DNA from: Clostridia bacterium
Lineage (GTDB): Bacteria; Bacillota_A; Clostridia; Oscillospirales; CAG-272
Direction of reading: 5' to 3'
Assembly: GCA_017462445.1 (NCBI GenBank)
Contig: JAFTRB010000018.1
Location: 1-8,232, forward strand
Length of the DNA stretch: 8,232 bases
In this document: positions 1-6,185 of the stretch, piece by piece
Position numbering within the stretch: the first letter of the stretch is position 1
How the letters are laid out: every line of letters starts with the position of its first letter
Made by a program: the position numbers and the translations under genes
Notes under the pieces: model-generated
Seen by the model: the letters and a program-made list of their open reading frames with translations, nothing else
What the model was told of the DNA's origin: nothing
The model's database searches: none

Positions 1-79
1 ACAGTTCTACAACAATGAACGCATCCAACTCAAAACAAAACTGACACCACTCGAAAAGCGATGTCAGTTCGTTGCTTAA
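1..79 (+). CDS. IS3-family transposase OrfB (integrase core), C-terminal 25 residues
   Basis: Codons from base 2 read QFYNNERIQLKTKLTP, followed by LEKRCQFVA and a TAA stop at 77-79. The pattern F-Y-N-N-x-R-I-Q-x-K-x-x-L-x-P-x-E-x-R is the familiar C-terminal end of the DDE integrase-core transposase (OrfB) of IS3-family elements, just after the last catalytic glutamate. Nothing can be said about the catalytic residues or whether the gene is intact, because the rest is outside the window. A hairpin-capable stretch (39-46 with 62-69) lies inside the coding end. The frame is too short to be certain alone, but the matching IS end 34 bases downstream supports it. Confidence 0.75.
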   Translation, partial: QFYNNERIQLKTKLTPLEKRCQFVA

Positions 80-112
80 TTTTTAATATCTTCTACCATA
101 GAACCCTTTTTT

Positions 113-141
113 GTGCTGTCCGTACAATTTGGGGCACTTCA
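113..141 (+). repeat. Right terminal inverted repeat of the IS3-family element
   Basis: This 29-base stretch runs from GTGCTGTCC to GGGGCACTTCA, with the outer dinucleotide CA. Its reverse complement begins TGAAGTGCCCC, the terminal form expected for IS150-like IS3-family members. The exact inner boundary is an estimate, since the left repeat is not in the window to align against. Confidence 0.6.
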
Positions 142-169
142 TGACTCAGTCCCTTTTTGTGAAAAAAGA

Positions 170-2407
170 TTATTTTATAACCCAAATATGCTTGCCTTCC
201 TTGTGGCTTTCTTCCGTTATGTCAAAGCCGTCAAGCGAGAGGCTAAAGGCGATTTCCTCGGGTATGGTCGCCGAGTAGCGGAAGCTGTCCCCATTCCTCT
301 GCCAGGATATCTCTATCCTACCGTAGGGGCTATCGTAGTAGCCCTCGGCGTAGTTGACCCTTCCGCTTCTGTCAAGCGAGGGGGCGAGGGTGATTTTCCT
401 GAAGCCGCCATCCTTTGAGGGCTGAATACCCAGGCAGTATTCATACATCCACTCGGTGCAAGATCCGAAGGAGTAGTGGTTGAAGGAGTTCATTCCCGGG
501 CGAATGCCCCCTTCCTCGGTGTAGCTGTCCCAATGCTCCCAGATCGTGGTTGCACCATTGACAATTGAGTAGCCCCAGCCCGGGAAGTCGGTGCTTGTGA
601 TTAGAGCGTAGGCTATCTCGGAGCAACCGATGTCCGAGAGGGTGGGGAGCAGGTGCTTGATACCGAGGAAGCCACAGGTCAATTTACCTCCGTCCTCCTC
701 CAGCTTGCGCAACAGATGCTTTTTTACCTCGTCCTTATCAATAATGCCAAAGCGATATGCCATAACATACAGGCTCTGGGTGTCGTTTGCAATTCTGCCG
801 TCATTGTCGATAAAGCGCTGGCAGAAGGCGGCCTTTACCCTTTCATAAAGGGCAGAGTAGTAGTCGGTTTCGTAGTCGCCCAGCAGCTCGCACATCCATT
901 TTGCAAGATAAGCTGCCCTGACATAGTAGAGGGTGGAGATTGCCGAGATGTCGGAGGGCTCGCCAAGCGAGAGCCAGTCGCCGTATGCGCCCTTTCCTGA
1001 CCTTACACCGTCGGGGCTTTCCTTCCCGTAGTAGCCGAGCAGACGCTTGAGGGCAGGGAGGTTCTCGCCCAAGATCCGCTTGTCACCGTACATAACGAAG
1101 TGGTCGTAGGGGATTTCGCCAATAGCCTCGCACCAGCCTGATGCAGCATCGCGCCCTGTGTAGGAGTAGCTGCCGACAGGGGGAACGGGAGCAACCGCCG
1201 GAATAACACCGTTGCCAAGCTGGGCATCACGGATATCTGCCAGATACTTTTTGAAATATTCCTCGCAGTCCATATTCCACATTGCGCTTCTTGCGAATAT
1301 CTGCGCGTCTGCAGTCCAGCCAAGACGCTCGTCTCTCTGTGGGCAATCGGTGGGAACTGCGTAGAAATTATCCCTCTGTCCCCAGAGGGCGTTTTCATAT
1401 ATCCTGTTTACAATTTTATCCGAGCAGGAGAACTCGCCCGAGGTGGGGAGGTCGGTGTACATAGCCTCTGCTGTAATGTCGAGGATCTCCGCCTCGCCCT
1501 CGACGGTAATCTCCACAAATCTGAAGCCGTGATAGGTAAATAGCGGACGAAAATGCTCCACGCCCTTGCCCGAGAGAATATAGGTGTCGGTTGCCTCTGC
1601 CTTGCGTAGGTTTTCGGTGTAGAGCCTGCCCTCGGTCAATAGCTCGCCGTGACGCAGAGTGACCGCAGCCCCCGTCTTGCCCTTAAGCGAAAGCGAGATA
1701 ACACCCGCTATATTTTGCCCCACATCAAAGAGGTAGGCATCGCCCTCTTTTTTAACACGGGTAGGCTTGAATATATGCTTTGTTACTATCGGGGGAGTGG
1801 TTTTTTCTTCAAGAAGGAGGTTCCTGGAGAACTTGAACAGGGGTACCTCTGCATATCCCCAGGTGGAGTCATCATAGTCGGGGCTTGAAAAGTTGCCGAG
1901 GTCGAGCCGCCCGTCCACATACTCGCCCATATAGATGTCCGAGCGGAGGATCGATCCCTTTGATGCTCGCCAAGTGTCATCGGTGATAATCTGCTCACGA
2001 GTGCCGTCAAGATACTCTATGTCGATTTGCGCGGTAAACTCCATCCATTCGCAGTAGCCACAGCGCAGGAAGGCATAGGTCGAGCCGAGATGCCCGACAG
2101 CCCAGCCGTCACCAAGCACCACGCCGATGGCGTTGCTCTCCTTGATTTTGTCGGTGATATCGTAGCGAACAAGTGGCAGCTTCTTGCGATAGTCCACCCA
2201 GCCGGGGGAGAGAAAGTCCTCCGCCACCGCCTCACCGTTTATATATGCCTTATAGACGCCAAGGGAGCTGATGGAGAGAATTGCCGACTTAACCCCACCA
2301 CGTGTAGAGAAATTGCGGCGAAAATAGGGGGAGGGGTTGCCGTATTTTTCATCCTTATCCCGTCTTGGTCCGGTTTTGTAGGTTATCCATTTGGAATTAA
2401 TAAGCAT
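170..2407 (-). CDS. Alpha-L-rhamnosidase, glycoside hydrolase family 78
   Basis: A 745-residue enzyme that removes terminal alpha-L-rhamnose from rhamnosides by an inverting mechanism. The order of parts fits GH78: an N-terminal beta-rich domain (about 35-185, with LSISSLGVYKAYINGE and SPGWVDYRK near 45-75), a second beta domain (about 205-320, FDVGQNIAG at 227-235), the (alpha/alpha)6 catalytic barrel (about 325-660) and a C-terminal beta domain (about 662-745, GGFRKITLAPS). The hallmark DCPQRDERLGW is at residues 354-364, with Glu360 the likely general acid; TIWEHW at 621-626 supplies Glu624, the likely base. No signal peptide or membrane segment is seen, so it should act in the cytoplasm on imported small rhamnosides. 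The start at 2407 has AGGAG five bases upstream. Length is slightly shorter than many family members but all core parts are present. The substrate cannot be read from the sequence. Confidence 0.93.
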   Translation of the reverse strand: MLINSKWITYKTGPRRDKDEKYGNPSPYFRRNFSTRGGVKSAILSISSLGVYKAYINGEAVAEDFLSPGWVDYRKKLPLVRYDITDKIKESNAIGVVLGDGWAVGHLGSTYAFLRCGYCEWMEFTAQIDIEYLDGTREQIITDDTWRASKGSILRSDIYMGEYVDGRLDLGNFSSPDYDDSTWGYAEVPLFKFSRNLLLEEKTTPPIVTKHIFKPTRVKKEGDAYLFDVGQNIAGVISLSLKGKTGAAVTLRHGELLTEGRLYTENLRKAEATDTYILSGKGVEHFRPLFTYHGFRFVEITVEGEAEILDITAEAMYTDLPTSGEFSCSDKIVNRIYENALWGQRDNFYAVPTDCPQRDERLGWTADAQIFARSAMWNMDCEEYFKKYLADIRDAQLGNGVIPAVAPVPPVGSYSYTGRDAASGWCEAIGEIPYDHFVMYGDKRILGENLPALKRLLGYYGKESPDGVRSGKGAYGDWLSLGEPSDISAISTLYYVRAAYLAKWMCELLGDYETDYYSALYERVKAAFCQRFIDNDGRIANDTQSLYVMAYRFGIIDKDEVKKHLLRKLEEDGGKLTCGFLGIKHLLPTLSDIGCSEIAYALITSTDFPGWGYSIVNGATTIWEHWDSYTEEGGIRPGMNSFNHYSFGSCTEWMYEYCLGIQPSKDGGFRKITLAPSLDRSGRVNYAEGYYDSPYGRIEISWQRNGDSFRYSATIPEEIAFSLSLDGFDITEESHKEGKHIWVIK

Positions 2408-2417
2408 TATTGCTCCT
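2408..2417 (-). promoter_or_regulatory. Ribosome binding site of the rhamnosidase gene
   Basis: On the minus strand AAAAGGAG is followed by CAATA and the ATG at 2407-2405. The AGGAG core (2413-2417) is five bases from the start, which fixes this start. Confidence 0.75.
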
Positions 2418-2426
2418 TTTGACTTC

Positions 2427-2457
2427 GGGCTTGGCTGTCAGGGACTGCCATAAGCCC
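2427..2457 (-). promoter_or_regulatory. Stem-loop in the 5' leader of the rhamnosidase mRNA
   Basis: In the minus-strand leader, GGGCT (2457-2453) pairs with AGCCC (2431-2427); after a two-base bulge, TGGC pairs with GCCA; after an A-A mismatch, GTC pairs with GAC around a three-base loop. That gives 12 base pairs between the promoter and the ribosome binding site. There is no U-tract directly after it on either strand, so it does not look like an intrinsic terminator. A role in mRNA stability, attenuation or protein binding is possible, but no known riboswitch is recognised. Confidence 0.45.
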
Positions 2458-2490
2458 TGTATTTTGGAGGTTTAATTTTTTCATATATCC

Positions 2491-2519
2491 ATTTTAGCAC
2501 ACTTTTCTTTCTTTTTCAA
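2491..2519 (-). promoter_or_regulatory. Promoter of the rhamnosidase gene (sigma-A type)
   Basis: On the minus strand, -35 TTGAAA (2519-2514), a 17-base spacer and -10 TAAAAT (2496-2491), the latter preceded by TG one base upstream (extended -10). Transcription would start near 2484, leaving a leader of roughly 75 bases that contains the stem-loop at 2427-2457. No catabolite-response palindrome is recognised near it. Confidence 0.7.
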
Positions 2520-2585
2520 TCCTTGGGATAAAACTTGTATCGGCATATCTTATGCGTGTAAAAGGATATTCTTGGTTTTATCTTA

Positions 2586-2631
2586 ATACAAAGAAAAGGG
2601 GCGATAGCAGGATGAATGCCAGCGTCCCTTT
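2586..2631 (-). terminator. Probable intrinsic terminator after the ZIP transporter gene
   Basis: Fifteen bases after the ZIP stop codon, on the minus strand, AAAGGG (2631-2626) pairs with CCCTTT (2600-2595); CG pairs with CG inside a single mismatch, and GCA with TGC forms the top of the stem. The hairpin is followed by TTCTTTG (2594-2588), a T-rich though interrupted tract. It would separate ZIP transcription from the rhamnosidase promoter 75 bases further on. Confidence 0.5.
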
Positions 2632-2645
2632 ATTGAGGTTGAATA

Positions 2646-3398
2646 TTATCCTAAAATGAAGTCAAAGACCAGCATCAGGCAGAAGCCGAAGAGAAGGGAA
2701 TAGGTTGCGCCCCTTTCGCTGCCGTGGGCGTGGGTTTCGGGGATCATCTCGTCGCTGATGACATAGAGCATCGTTCCGCCTGCAAAGGCAAGGGCGAAGG
2801 GGAGAATAGCGGTGGAAATGCTTACGGCAAAATAGCCTATGAGCGTGCCGACTACCTCGACGAGGCCTGTGAGCATAGCGAGGAGGAAGGTCTTTCCAGG
2901 CTTTACTCCCGCGGCGAGCATCGGACCGATTATAACCATGCCCTCGGGGATATTCTGCAAGGCAATGCCCCCGGCAATAAGCAGCGCCTGGGTGGTATCT
3001 CCCGAGCCAAAGCCAACTCCTGCGGCAATTCCCTCGGGGAGGTTATGTATAGCAATCGCGGTGACGAAAAGCATCACCTTGCTAAGGCTTTTGTTATTAT
3101 GCTCCTCGATGTCCCTGTCTGCCATTTTGTGCAGGTGAGGAACAAGCTTGTCAATAAGGCTCAGGCATATAGCGCCGACAAAGATACCCGCTACCGTTAT
3201 CCAGATTCCGTACTCTCCGCCATATTCCAAGGAGGGGAGGATCAAGCCGACAAAGGCGGCAGATAGCATGACCCCTGCTGCAAAGGAGAGGACAATGTCC
3301 GAGAATTTGTGGGACAGCCCACGAAAAAGGAAGCCGATAAGGCTGCCCGCTATTGTTGCACCGCCAACACCCAGGGCGGTTAAAAGAACCATTTCCAT
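2646..3398 (-). CDS. ZIP-family divalent metal transporter (GufA/ZupT-like)
   Basis: A 250-residue polytopic membrane protein, the usual length for bacterial ZIP transporters, which carry Zn2+, Fe2+ or Mn2+ into the cytoplasm. About eight hydrophobic segments are visible, starting with residues 3-26 and 34-55. The metal site of the fourth segment is seen as HNLPEG (118-123) and the matching fifth-segment motif as QNIPEG (148-153), where Gln replaces the His found in some relatives. Glu181 in the next helix and SDEMIPETH (215-223) are further conserved polar positions. The loop at 86-102 is rich in His, Asp and Glu, as in the variable metal-binding loop of the family. The start at 3398 follows GGGAG by five bases; ATG at 3392 is a less well-placed alternative. 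Metal specificity cannot be decided. It is 149 bases behind rubredoxin and probably transcribed separately. Confidence 0.9.
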   Translation of the reverse strand: MEMVLLTALGVGGATIAGSLIGFLFRGLSHKFSDIVLSFAAGVMLSAAFVGLILPSLEYGGEYGIWITVAGIFVGAICLSLIDKLVPHLHKMADRDIEEHNNKSLSKVMLFVTAIAIHNLPEGIAAGVGFGSGDTTQALLIAGGIALQNIPEGMVIIGPMLAAGVKPGKTFLLAMLTGLVEVVGTLIGYFAVSISTAILPFALAFAGGTMLYVISDEMIPETHAHGSERGATYSLLFGFCLMLVFDFILG

Positions 3399-3415
3399 AA
3401 TTGCTCCCGGTTTGT

Positions 3416-3445
3416 ATAATAGATTGGCAAGCCCGTAAAATTCAA
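3416..3445 (-). promoter_or_regulatory. Candidate promoter of the ZIP gene
   Basis: On the minus strand, TTGAAT (3445-3440), an 18-base spacer and TATTAT (3421-3416). The predicted transcription start is only about 11 bases before the start codon, leaving just enough leader for the ribosome binding site, which makes the call less certain. Confidence 0.4.
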
Positions 3446-3451
3446 CACGGG
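3432..3451. promoter_or_regulatory. Dyad CCCGT-N10-ACGGG over the ZIP -35 region
   Basis: CCCGT (3432-3436) and ACGGG (3447-3451) form an inverted repeat with a ten-base A/T-rich centre that contains the proposed -35 box. Position and symmetry suit a repressor operator, perhaps for a metal-responsive regulator, but the sequence does not match an operator I can name and half-sites are only five bases long. Confidence 0.25.
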
Positions 3452-3479
3452 TATGCCTTTTTGCCTATTTGCCGAGAAA

Positions 3480-3519
3480 CAGGGCTGAGCCCATCGCGCT
3501 TTTAGCCTGAGCCGCCCTG
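3480..3519 (-). terminator. Weak candidate terminator or attenuator after rubredoxin
   Basis: CAGGGC (3519-3514, minus strand) pairs with GCCCTG (3485-3480), followed by TTTCTC. The stem is six G/C-rich pairs with a large loop that also contains GGGC-TCA-GCCC. The U-tract is poor, so partial readthrough into the ZIP gene is possible. Confidence 0.3.
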
Positions 3520-3547
3520 CTTCTCTATTGTCTGATTGTTCTGCGGC

Positions 3548-3706
3548 TTACTCTGCCTCGGAGAACTGCTCCTTGCCAACTCCGCAGAGCGGACACTCAA
3601 AGTCCTCGGGCAGATCCTCAAACTTCGTGCCGGGGGCAATGCCGTTTTCGGGCGAGCCAAGCTCCTCGTCATACTCCCATCCGCAAATGTCGCATACGTA
3701 TTTCAT
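3548..3706 (-). CDS. Rubredoxin
   Basis: A 52-residue protein of typical rubredoxin size that carries one electron on a single iron bound by four cysteines. The two knuckles are visible: CDICG (residues 5-9, after MKYV) and CPLCG (38-42), giving C5, C8, C38 and C41. The conserved core Y-D-E-x-x-G-x-P-E-N-G-I-x-P-G-T-x-F-E-D-L-P lies between them. The start at 3706 follows AAAGGAAG at a good distance. It lies 53 bases behind the flavodiiron protein gene on the same strand, with no convincing terminator between, so it is very probably the dedicated electron donor of that enzyme in a two-gene operon in the cytoplasm. Nothing is missing or unusual in the sequence. Confidence 0.95.
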   Translation of the reverse strand: MKYVCDICGWEYDEELGSPENGIAPGTKFEDLPEDFECPLCGVGKEQFSEAE

Positions 3707-3759
3707 TTTGTTTTCTTCCTTTCTGTTTTTATTATATAGTATTTCTTGTTTTTTTGTGA

Positions 3760-4908
3760 TTATCCAAGCTCATCTGCTAAAGCGACGAGCTGATTATGGC
3801 TTTCCTCGTTCAGACTGGAGACGATTTTTACATTATTTTCGCAATAGGTGATGTTCTTGCTCTTTTCAAGCATAGACCTGATTACCTTGCCCGCCGTGCT
3901 TGCCCAGCTTCCGTTCTCGATAATTCCAACCGTCCTGCTTTGGAAGTTGCGCTCGGTCAAGTGGTTGATGAACTCGCGCATATAGGGGAATACATCTCCG
4001 TTGTAGGTGGTGGTGGCAAGAACGATTTTTGAGTATCTGAAGGCGTCCTCCACCGCCTCCGCCATATCTGTTCTGGCAAGATCGTGGATAGCTACGGTAA
4101 CACCCTTCTTTTCAAGCATTGTGGCAAGGAGTACCGCTGCAGCCTTGGTGTTTCCGTATACCGAGGTATAGGCGACGGTTACGCCCTCGTCCTCCGGACG
4201 GTAGCTTGACCAGGTGTCATAAAGCCCCAGGTAGTAGGAGAGGTTTTCAGTGAGCACAGGGCCGTGCAGAGGACAGATGATGCGGATATCCAGGGCTGCC
4301 GCTTTCTTTAAGAGAGCCTGAACCTGGGCGCCGTACTTGCCGACGATGCCGATGTAATATCTTCTTGCCTCGCATGCCCAATCCTCGTCGGTATCCAGCG
4401 CGCCGAATTTGCCAAAGGCGTCTGCGGAGAACAGCACCTTCTCGCAGTCATCGTAGCTTACAATGACCTCGGGCCAATGCACCATCGGTGCTGTGACAAA
4501 GTGGAGGGTGTGCTTGCCAAGTGGGAGGGTATCGCCCTCGCCAACAGTAATTCCCTCGGGGACAAGGCTCTCGCCGAAGAACTGTTTCATCATTACAAAG
4601 GCCTTTGCCGAGGAAACCAGCCTGGCTGTGGGATATCTCCCGAGGAAGCGGGTAATGCTGGAGGAGTGGTCCGGCTCCATATGTTGAACTACCAGGTAGT
4701 CGGGGGTAGCGCCGCCGAGGGCGGTGTCAATATTTTCAAGCCACAGGTCGGCAAAGCGAATGTCCACCGAGTCCATAATGGCTATTTTTTCGTCAATAAT
4801 CGCATAGGAGTTGTAGGCGATGCCGTTCGGGACTATGTACTGTCCCTCGAACAGGTCGATCTCGTGATCGTCAACGCCTATATACTTGATGTCGCTTGTA
4901 ATGTGCAT
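3760..4908 (-). CDS. fprA: Class A flavodiiron protein (A-type flavoprotein, O2/NO reductase)
   Basis: A 382-residue cytoplasmic enzyme that reduces O2 to water and/or NO to N2O with electrons from rubredoxin, protecting anaerobes. The N-terminal metallo-beta-lactamase-like domain (about 1-245) has the complete diiron ligand set: H76, E78, D80 and H81 in QHMEPDHSS, then H144 (MVHWPE), D163 (SADAFGKFG) and H215 (CPLHGPV). All expected ligands are present, including His at 144. The C-terminal flavodoxin domain (about 243-382) has the FMN phosphate loop YTSVYGNT (247-254) and a later ATTTYNGD loop (298-305). It stops after the flavodoxin fold, with no fused rubredoxin, so it is class A; the separate rubredoxin follows. 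The start at 4908 has GAGGTG six bases upstream. Preference for O2 or NO cannot be decided from sequence. Confidence 0.95.
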   Translation of the reverse strand: MHITSDIKYIGVDDHEIDLFEGQYIVPNGIAYNSYAIIDEKIAIMDSVDIRFADLWLENIDTALGGATPDYLVVQHMEPDHSSSITRFLGRYPTARLVSSAKAFVMMKQFFGESLVPEGITVGEGDTLPLGKHTLHFVTAPMVHWPEVIVSYDDCEKVLFSADAFGKFGALDTDEDWACEARRYYIGIVGKYGAQVQALLKKAAALDIRIICPLHGPVLTENLSYYLGLYDTWSSYRPEDEGVTVAYTSVYGNTKAAAVLLATMLEKKGVTVAIHDLARTDMAEAVEDAFRYSKIVLATTTYNGDVFPYMREFINHLTERNFQSRTVGIIENGSWASTAGKVIRSMLEKSKNITYCENNVKIVSSLNEESHNQLVALADELG

Positions 4909-4944
4909 TGGTTTTCACCTCTTGTTTTTCTTTTTCCATAACAT

Positions 4945-4973
4945 ATCATAACACATCTTTTTGAATATTTCAA
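4945..4973 (-). promoter_or_regulatory. Promoter of the flavodiiron-rubredoxin operon
   Basis: On the minus strand, -35 TTGAAA (4973-4968), a 17-base spacer and -10 TATGAT (4950-4945) with an upstream TG (TGTTATGAT, extended -10). The expected start is near 4938, giving a leader of about 30 bases with a GAGGTG ribosome binding site. Confidence 0.7.
4961..4973. promoter_or_regulatory. TTGAA-N3-TTCAA dyad over the -35 box of the flavodiiron operon
   Basis: TTGAATATTTCAA has complementary five-base arms around a three-base centre and covers the -35 hexamer. The arms match those of the 16-bp palindrome in front of the Crp/Fnr-family gene at 6145-6160, though the spacing differs by one base. It could be an operator for the same regulator. 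Part of the resemblance is forced, since TTGAAA is itself a common -35 sequence. Confidence 0.35.
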
Positions 4974-5007
4974 TATTATTCGCATCTGTTTGATATTTTT
5001 TTATTGC

Positions 5008-6030
5008 TTAAAAGCAAGGGGACTTGCCGCAGTCCTCGGTTCTGCCGCAGCGGTAGCATATCTCGTTTTCGCATCTGCCCTCCCTCTCGAGCGAAAGGAG
5101 GTTGTCTATCGTGGTGGTGGCAATGTTTGCGAGCGCCTCCTCGGTGAGAAACGCCTGGTGGGAGGTGACTATAACATTTGGCATAGAGATAAGTCTCGCT
5201 AGGATATCGTCATCCAGGATATGCCCCGAGTAGTCCTCAAAGAAGAAGTCCGACTCCTCCTCATACACATCCAGGCAGGCAGCGCCGACATGACGGGATT
5301 TGATAGCCCCCAGCAGAGCCTCCGCATCTATAAGCGCGCCCCTTGAGGTGTTCAGGATCACAACCCCCTTCTTGCATTTCTTCAGGCTCTCGCCGTTTAT
5401 AATGTGGTAGGTGTCCTCGCTTAAGGGGCAGTGGAGCGAGATGATATCGCTTTCTTCAAGCAGGCGGTCAAGCTCCACATATTCCACGCCCTCTATATCG
5501 GAGGGGTACTTGTCAAAGGCGAGAAGCTTCATTCCAAAGCCGCGGCATATGTCGATAAAGGCCCTGCCTATTCTGCCCGTGCCAACAACACCCACTGTCT
5601 TGCCGTGCAGGTCAAAGCCTGTCAGCCCCGAGAGGCTGAAGTTGAAATCACGGGTGCGGATAAATGCCTTGTGTATTCGGCGGATTGAGGTCAAAAGAAG
5701 AGCCATAGTATGCTCGGCTACCGCATAGGGGGAATAGGCGGGGACACGGACTACATGAATTTTCCCAAAGGCGTGGCGGATGTCCACATTGTTATAGCCC
5801 GCGCAGCGCAGGGCAAGGTATTTGACTCCCAGCGAGTGAAGGCGGTCTATTACCTCGGCGCTGACCGTGTCGTTGACAAAGACGCAGACCGCGTCATAGC
5901 CACTAGCCAGCCCGACAGTATCAAGGTCCAGCTTTGTTTCAAAGAATTTTATTCTTGCTCCTGTGCGCTCTGCCGCTTCAAGGAAGGCGGGGCGGTCATA
6001 GGGCTTTGTATCGTAGAATGCTATTTTCAT
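5008..6030 (-). CDS. ldhA: D-lactate dehydrogenase / D-2-hydroxyacid dehydrogenase with Cys-rich tail
   Basis: A 340-residue NAD-dependent enzyme of the D-isomer 2-hydroxyacid dehydrogenase family, which in fermenting bacteria converts pyruvate and NADH to D-lactate. The split catalytic domain (about 1-100 and 300-317) surrounds a Rossmann domain with VGTGRIG (149-155) and Asp173 in AFDKYP at the end of beta-2, which favours NAD over NADP. Catalytic residues are Arg230 (NTSRGA), Glu259 (DVYEEES) and His291 (TSHQAF), at spacings that match D-lactate dehydrogenases. The unusual part is the C-terminus: C320, C325, C328, C334 and C339 lie within the last 21 residues. The start at 6030 is preceded by AGGA eight bases away. 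It is divergent from the Crp/Fnr-family gene and about 100 bases ahead of the flavodiiron operon. Other D-2-hydroxyacid substrates cannot be excluded. Confidence 0.85.
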   Translation of the reverse strand: MKIAFYDTKPYDRPAFLEAAERTGARIKFFETKLDLDTVGLASGYDAVCVFVNDTVSAEVIDRLHSLGVKYLALRCAGYNNVDIRHAFGKIHVVRVPAYSPYAVAEHTMALLLTSIRRIHKAFIRTRDFNFSLSGLTGFDLHGKTVGVVGTGRIGRAFIDICRGFGMKLLAFDKYPSDIEGVEYVELDRLLEESDIISLHCPLSEDTYHIINGESLKKCKKGVVILNTSRGALIDAEALLGAIKSRHVGAACLDVYEEESDFFFEDYSGHILDDDILARLISMPNVIVTSHQAFLTEEALANIATTTIDNLLSLEREGRCENEICYRCGRTEDCGKSPCF

Positions 6031-6101
6031 AGTTTTTTCCTGTTTCGCTTTTTATTTCTCTATCAGGAGAAGCTTTCCGTCAGAGATTTTTTATCATTCT
6101 C

Positions 6102-6130
6102 TTGCTTTTTCGAGATTATTGTAATATAAT
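6102..6130 (+). promoter_or_regulatory. Promoter of the Crp/Fnr-family regulator gene
   Basis: A perfect -10 TATAAT (6125-6130) lies 17 bases after a partial -35 TTGCTT (6102-6107). Transcription would start near 6137, so the palindrome at 6145-6160 falls just downstream of the start. A weak -35 fits a promoter whose output is controlled. Confidence 0.55.
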
Positions 6131-6144
6131 AAAAGCAACAAGTA

Positions 6145-6160
6145 TGTTGAAATTTCAACA
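6145..6160. promoter_or_regulatory. Perfect 16-bp palindrome TGTTGAAATTTCAACA, candidate operator
   Basis: The sequence equals its own reverse complement over all 16 bases. It lies directly after the likely transcription start of the Crp/Fnr-family gene and 26 bases before its start codon, the position of an autorepression site. It is also about 115 bases upstream of the divergent dehydrogenase start, so one bound dimer could affect both genes. The half-site TTGA recalls Fnr/HcpR-type sites, but the spacing is two bases shorter than the classic TTGAT-N4-ATCAA. Confidence 0.5.
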
Positions 6161-6185
6161 AAATCAAGAAAAGCGAGAAAATAAA

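Larger units (their letters stand above)
1..141 (+). mobile_element. Right end of an IS3-family insertion sequence (partial)
   Basis: The first 141 bases hold the 3' end of a transposase frame (stop at 77-79), a short A/T-rich spacer and a terminal repeat that ends in CA at 140-141. Read from the outside inward on the minus strand, the end begins TGAAGTGCCCCAAATTGTAC, which resembles the TGnACTGCnCCC ends of IS150-like members of the IS3 family. The rest of the element lies left of the window. The bases just outside, TGA or TGAC from 142, would be one copy of the short target duplication typical of this family; the other copy cannot be seen. The rhamnosidase stop codon is only 28 bases away, so the element sits directly in that gene's 3' flank. 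The family call rests on the combined protein tail and end sequence. Confidence 0.75.

Noticed and set aside
39..69. Hairpin AACTGACA/TGTCAGTT as an intrinsic terminator
   Set aside because: It lies inside the transposase coding end and the T-run (80-84) is ten bases further on, so it is a weak terminator at best; the stem may be chance.
2724..3266. 180-codon open frame on the plus strand
   Set aside because: It lies wholly antisense to the ZIP transporter, whose motifs HNLPEG and QNIPEG are clear; the plus-strand translation is charged and low in recognisable structure, with no ribosome binding site.
4477..4941. 154-codon open frame on the plus strand
   Set aside because: Antisense to the flavodiiron protein, which has all iron ligands in the other strand; it also runs over that gene's ribosome binding site.
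5001..5016. Terminator at the end of the dehydrogenase gene (TTGCTT/AAGCAA)
   Set aside because: The short A/T-rich dyad overlaps the stop codon and is followed by an A-run, not a T-run, on the coding strand.
6145..6160. Canonical FNR box
   Set aside because: Half-sites are two bases closer than in TTGAT-N4-ATCAA, and the regulator lacks Fnr's cysteine cluster, so a standard Fnr site is not supported.
6102..6185. Upstream extension of the Crp/Fnr-family gene (28 more codons)
   Set aside because: The extension would be coded across the predicted promoter and palindrome, lacks a ribosome binding site and is not part of the usual family N-terminus; ATG at 6186 fits better.
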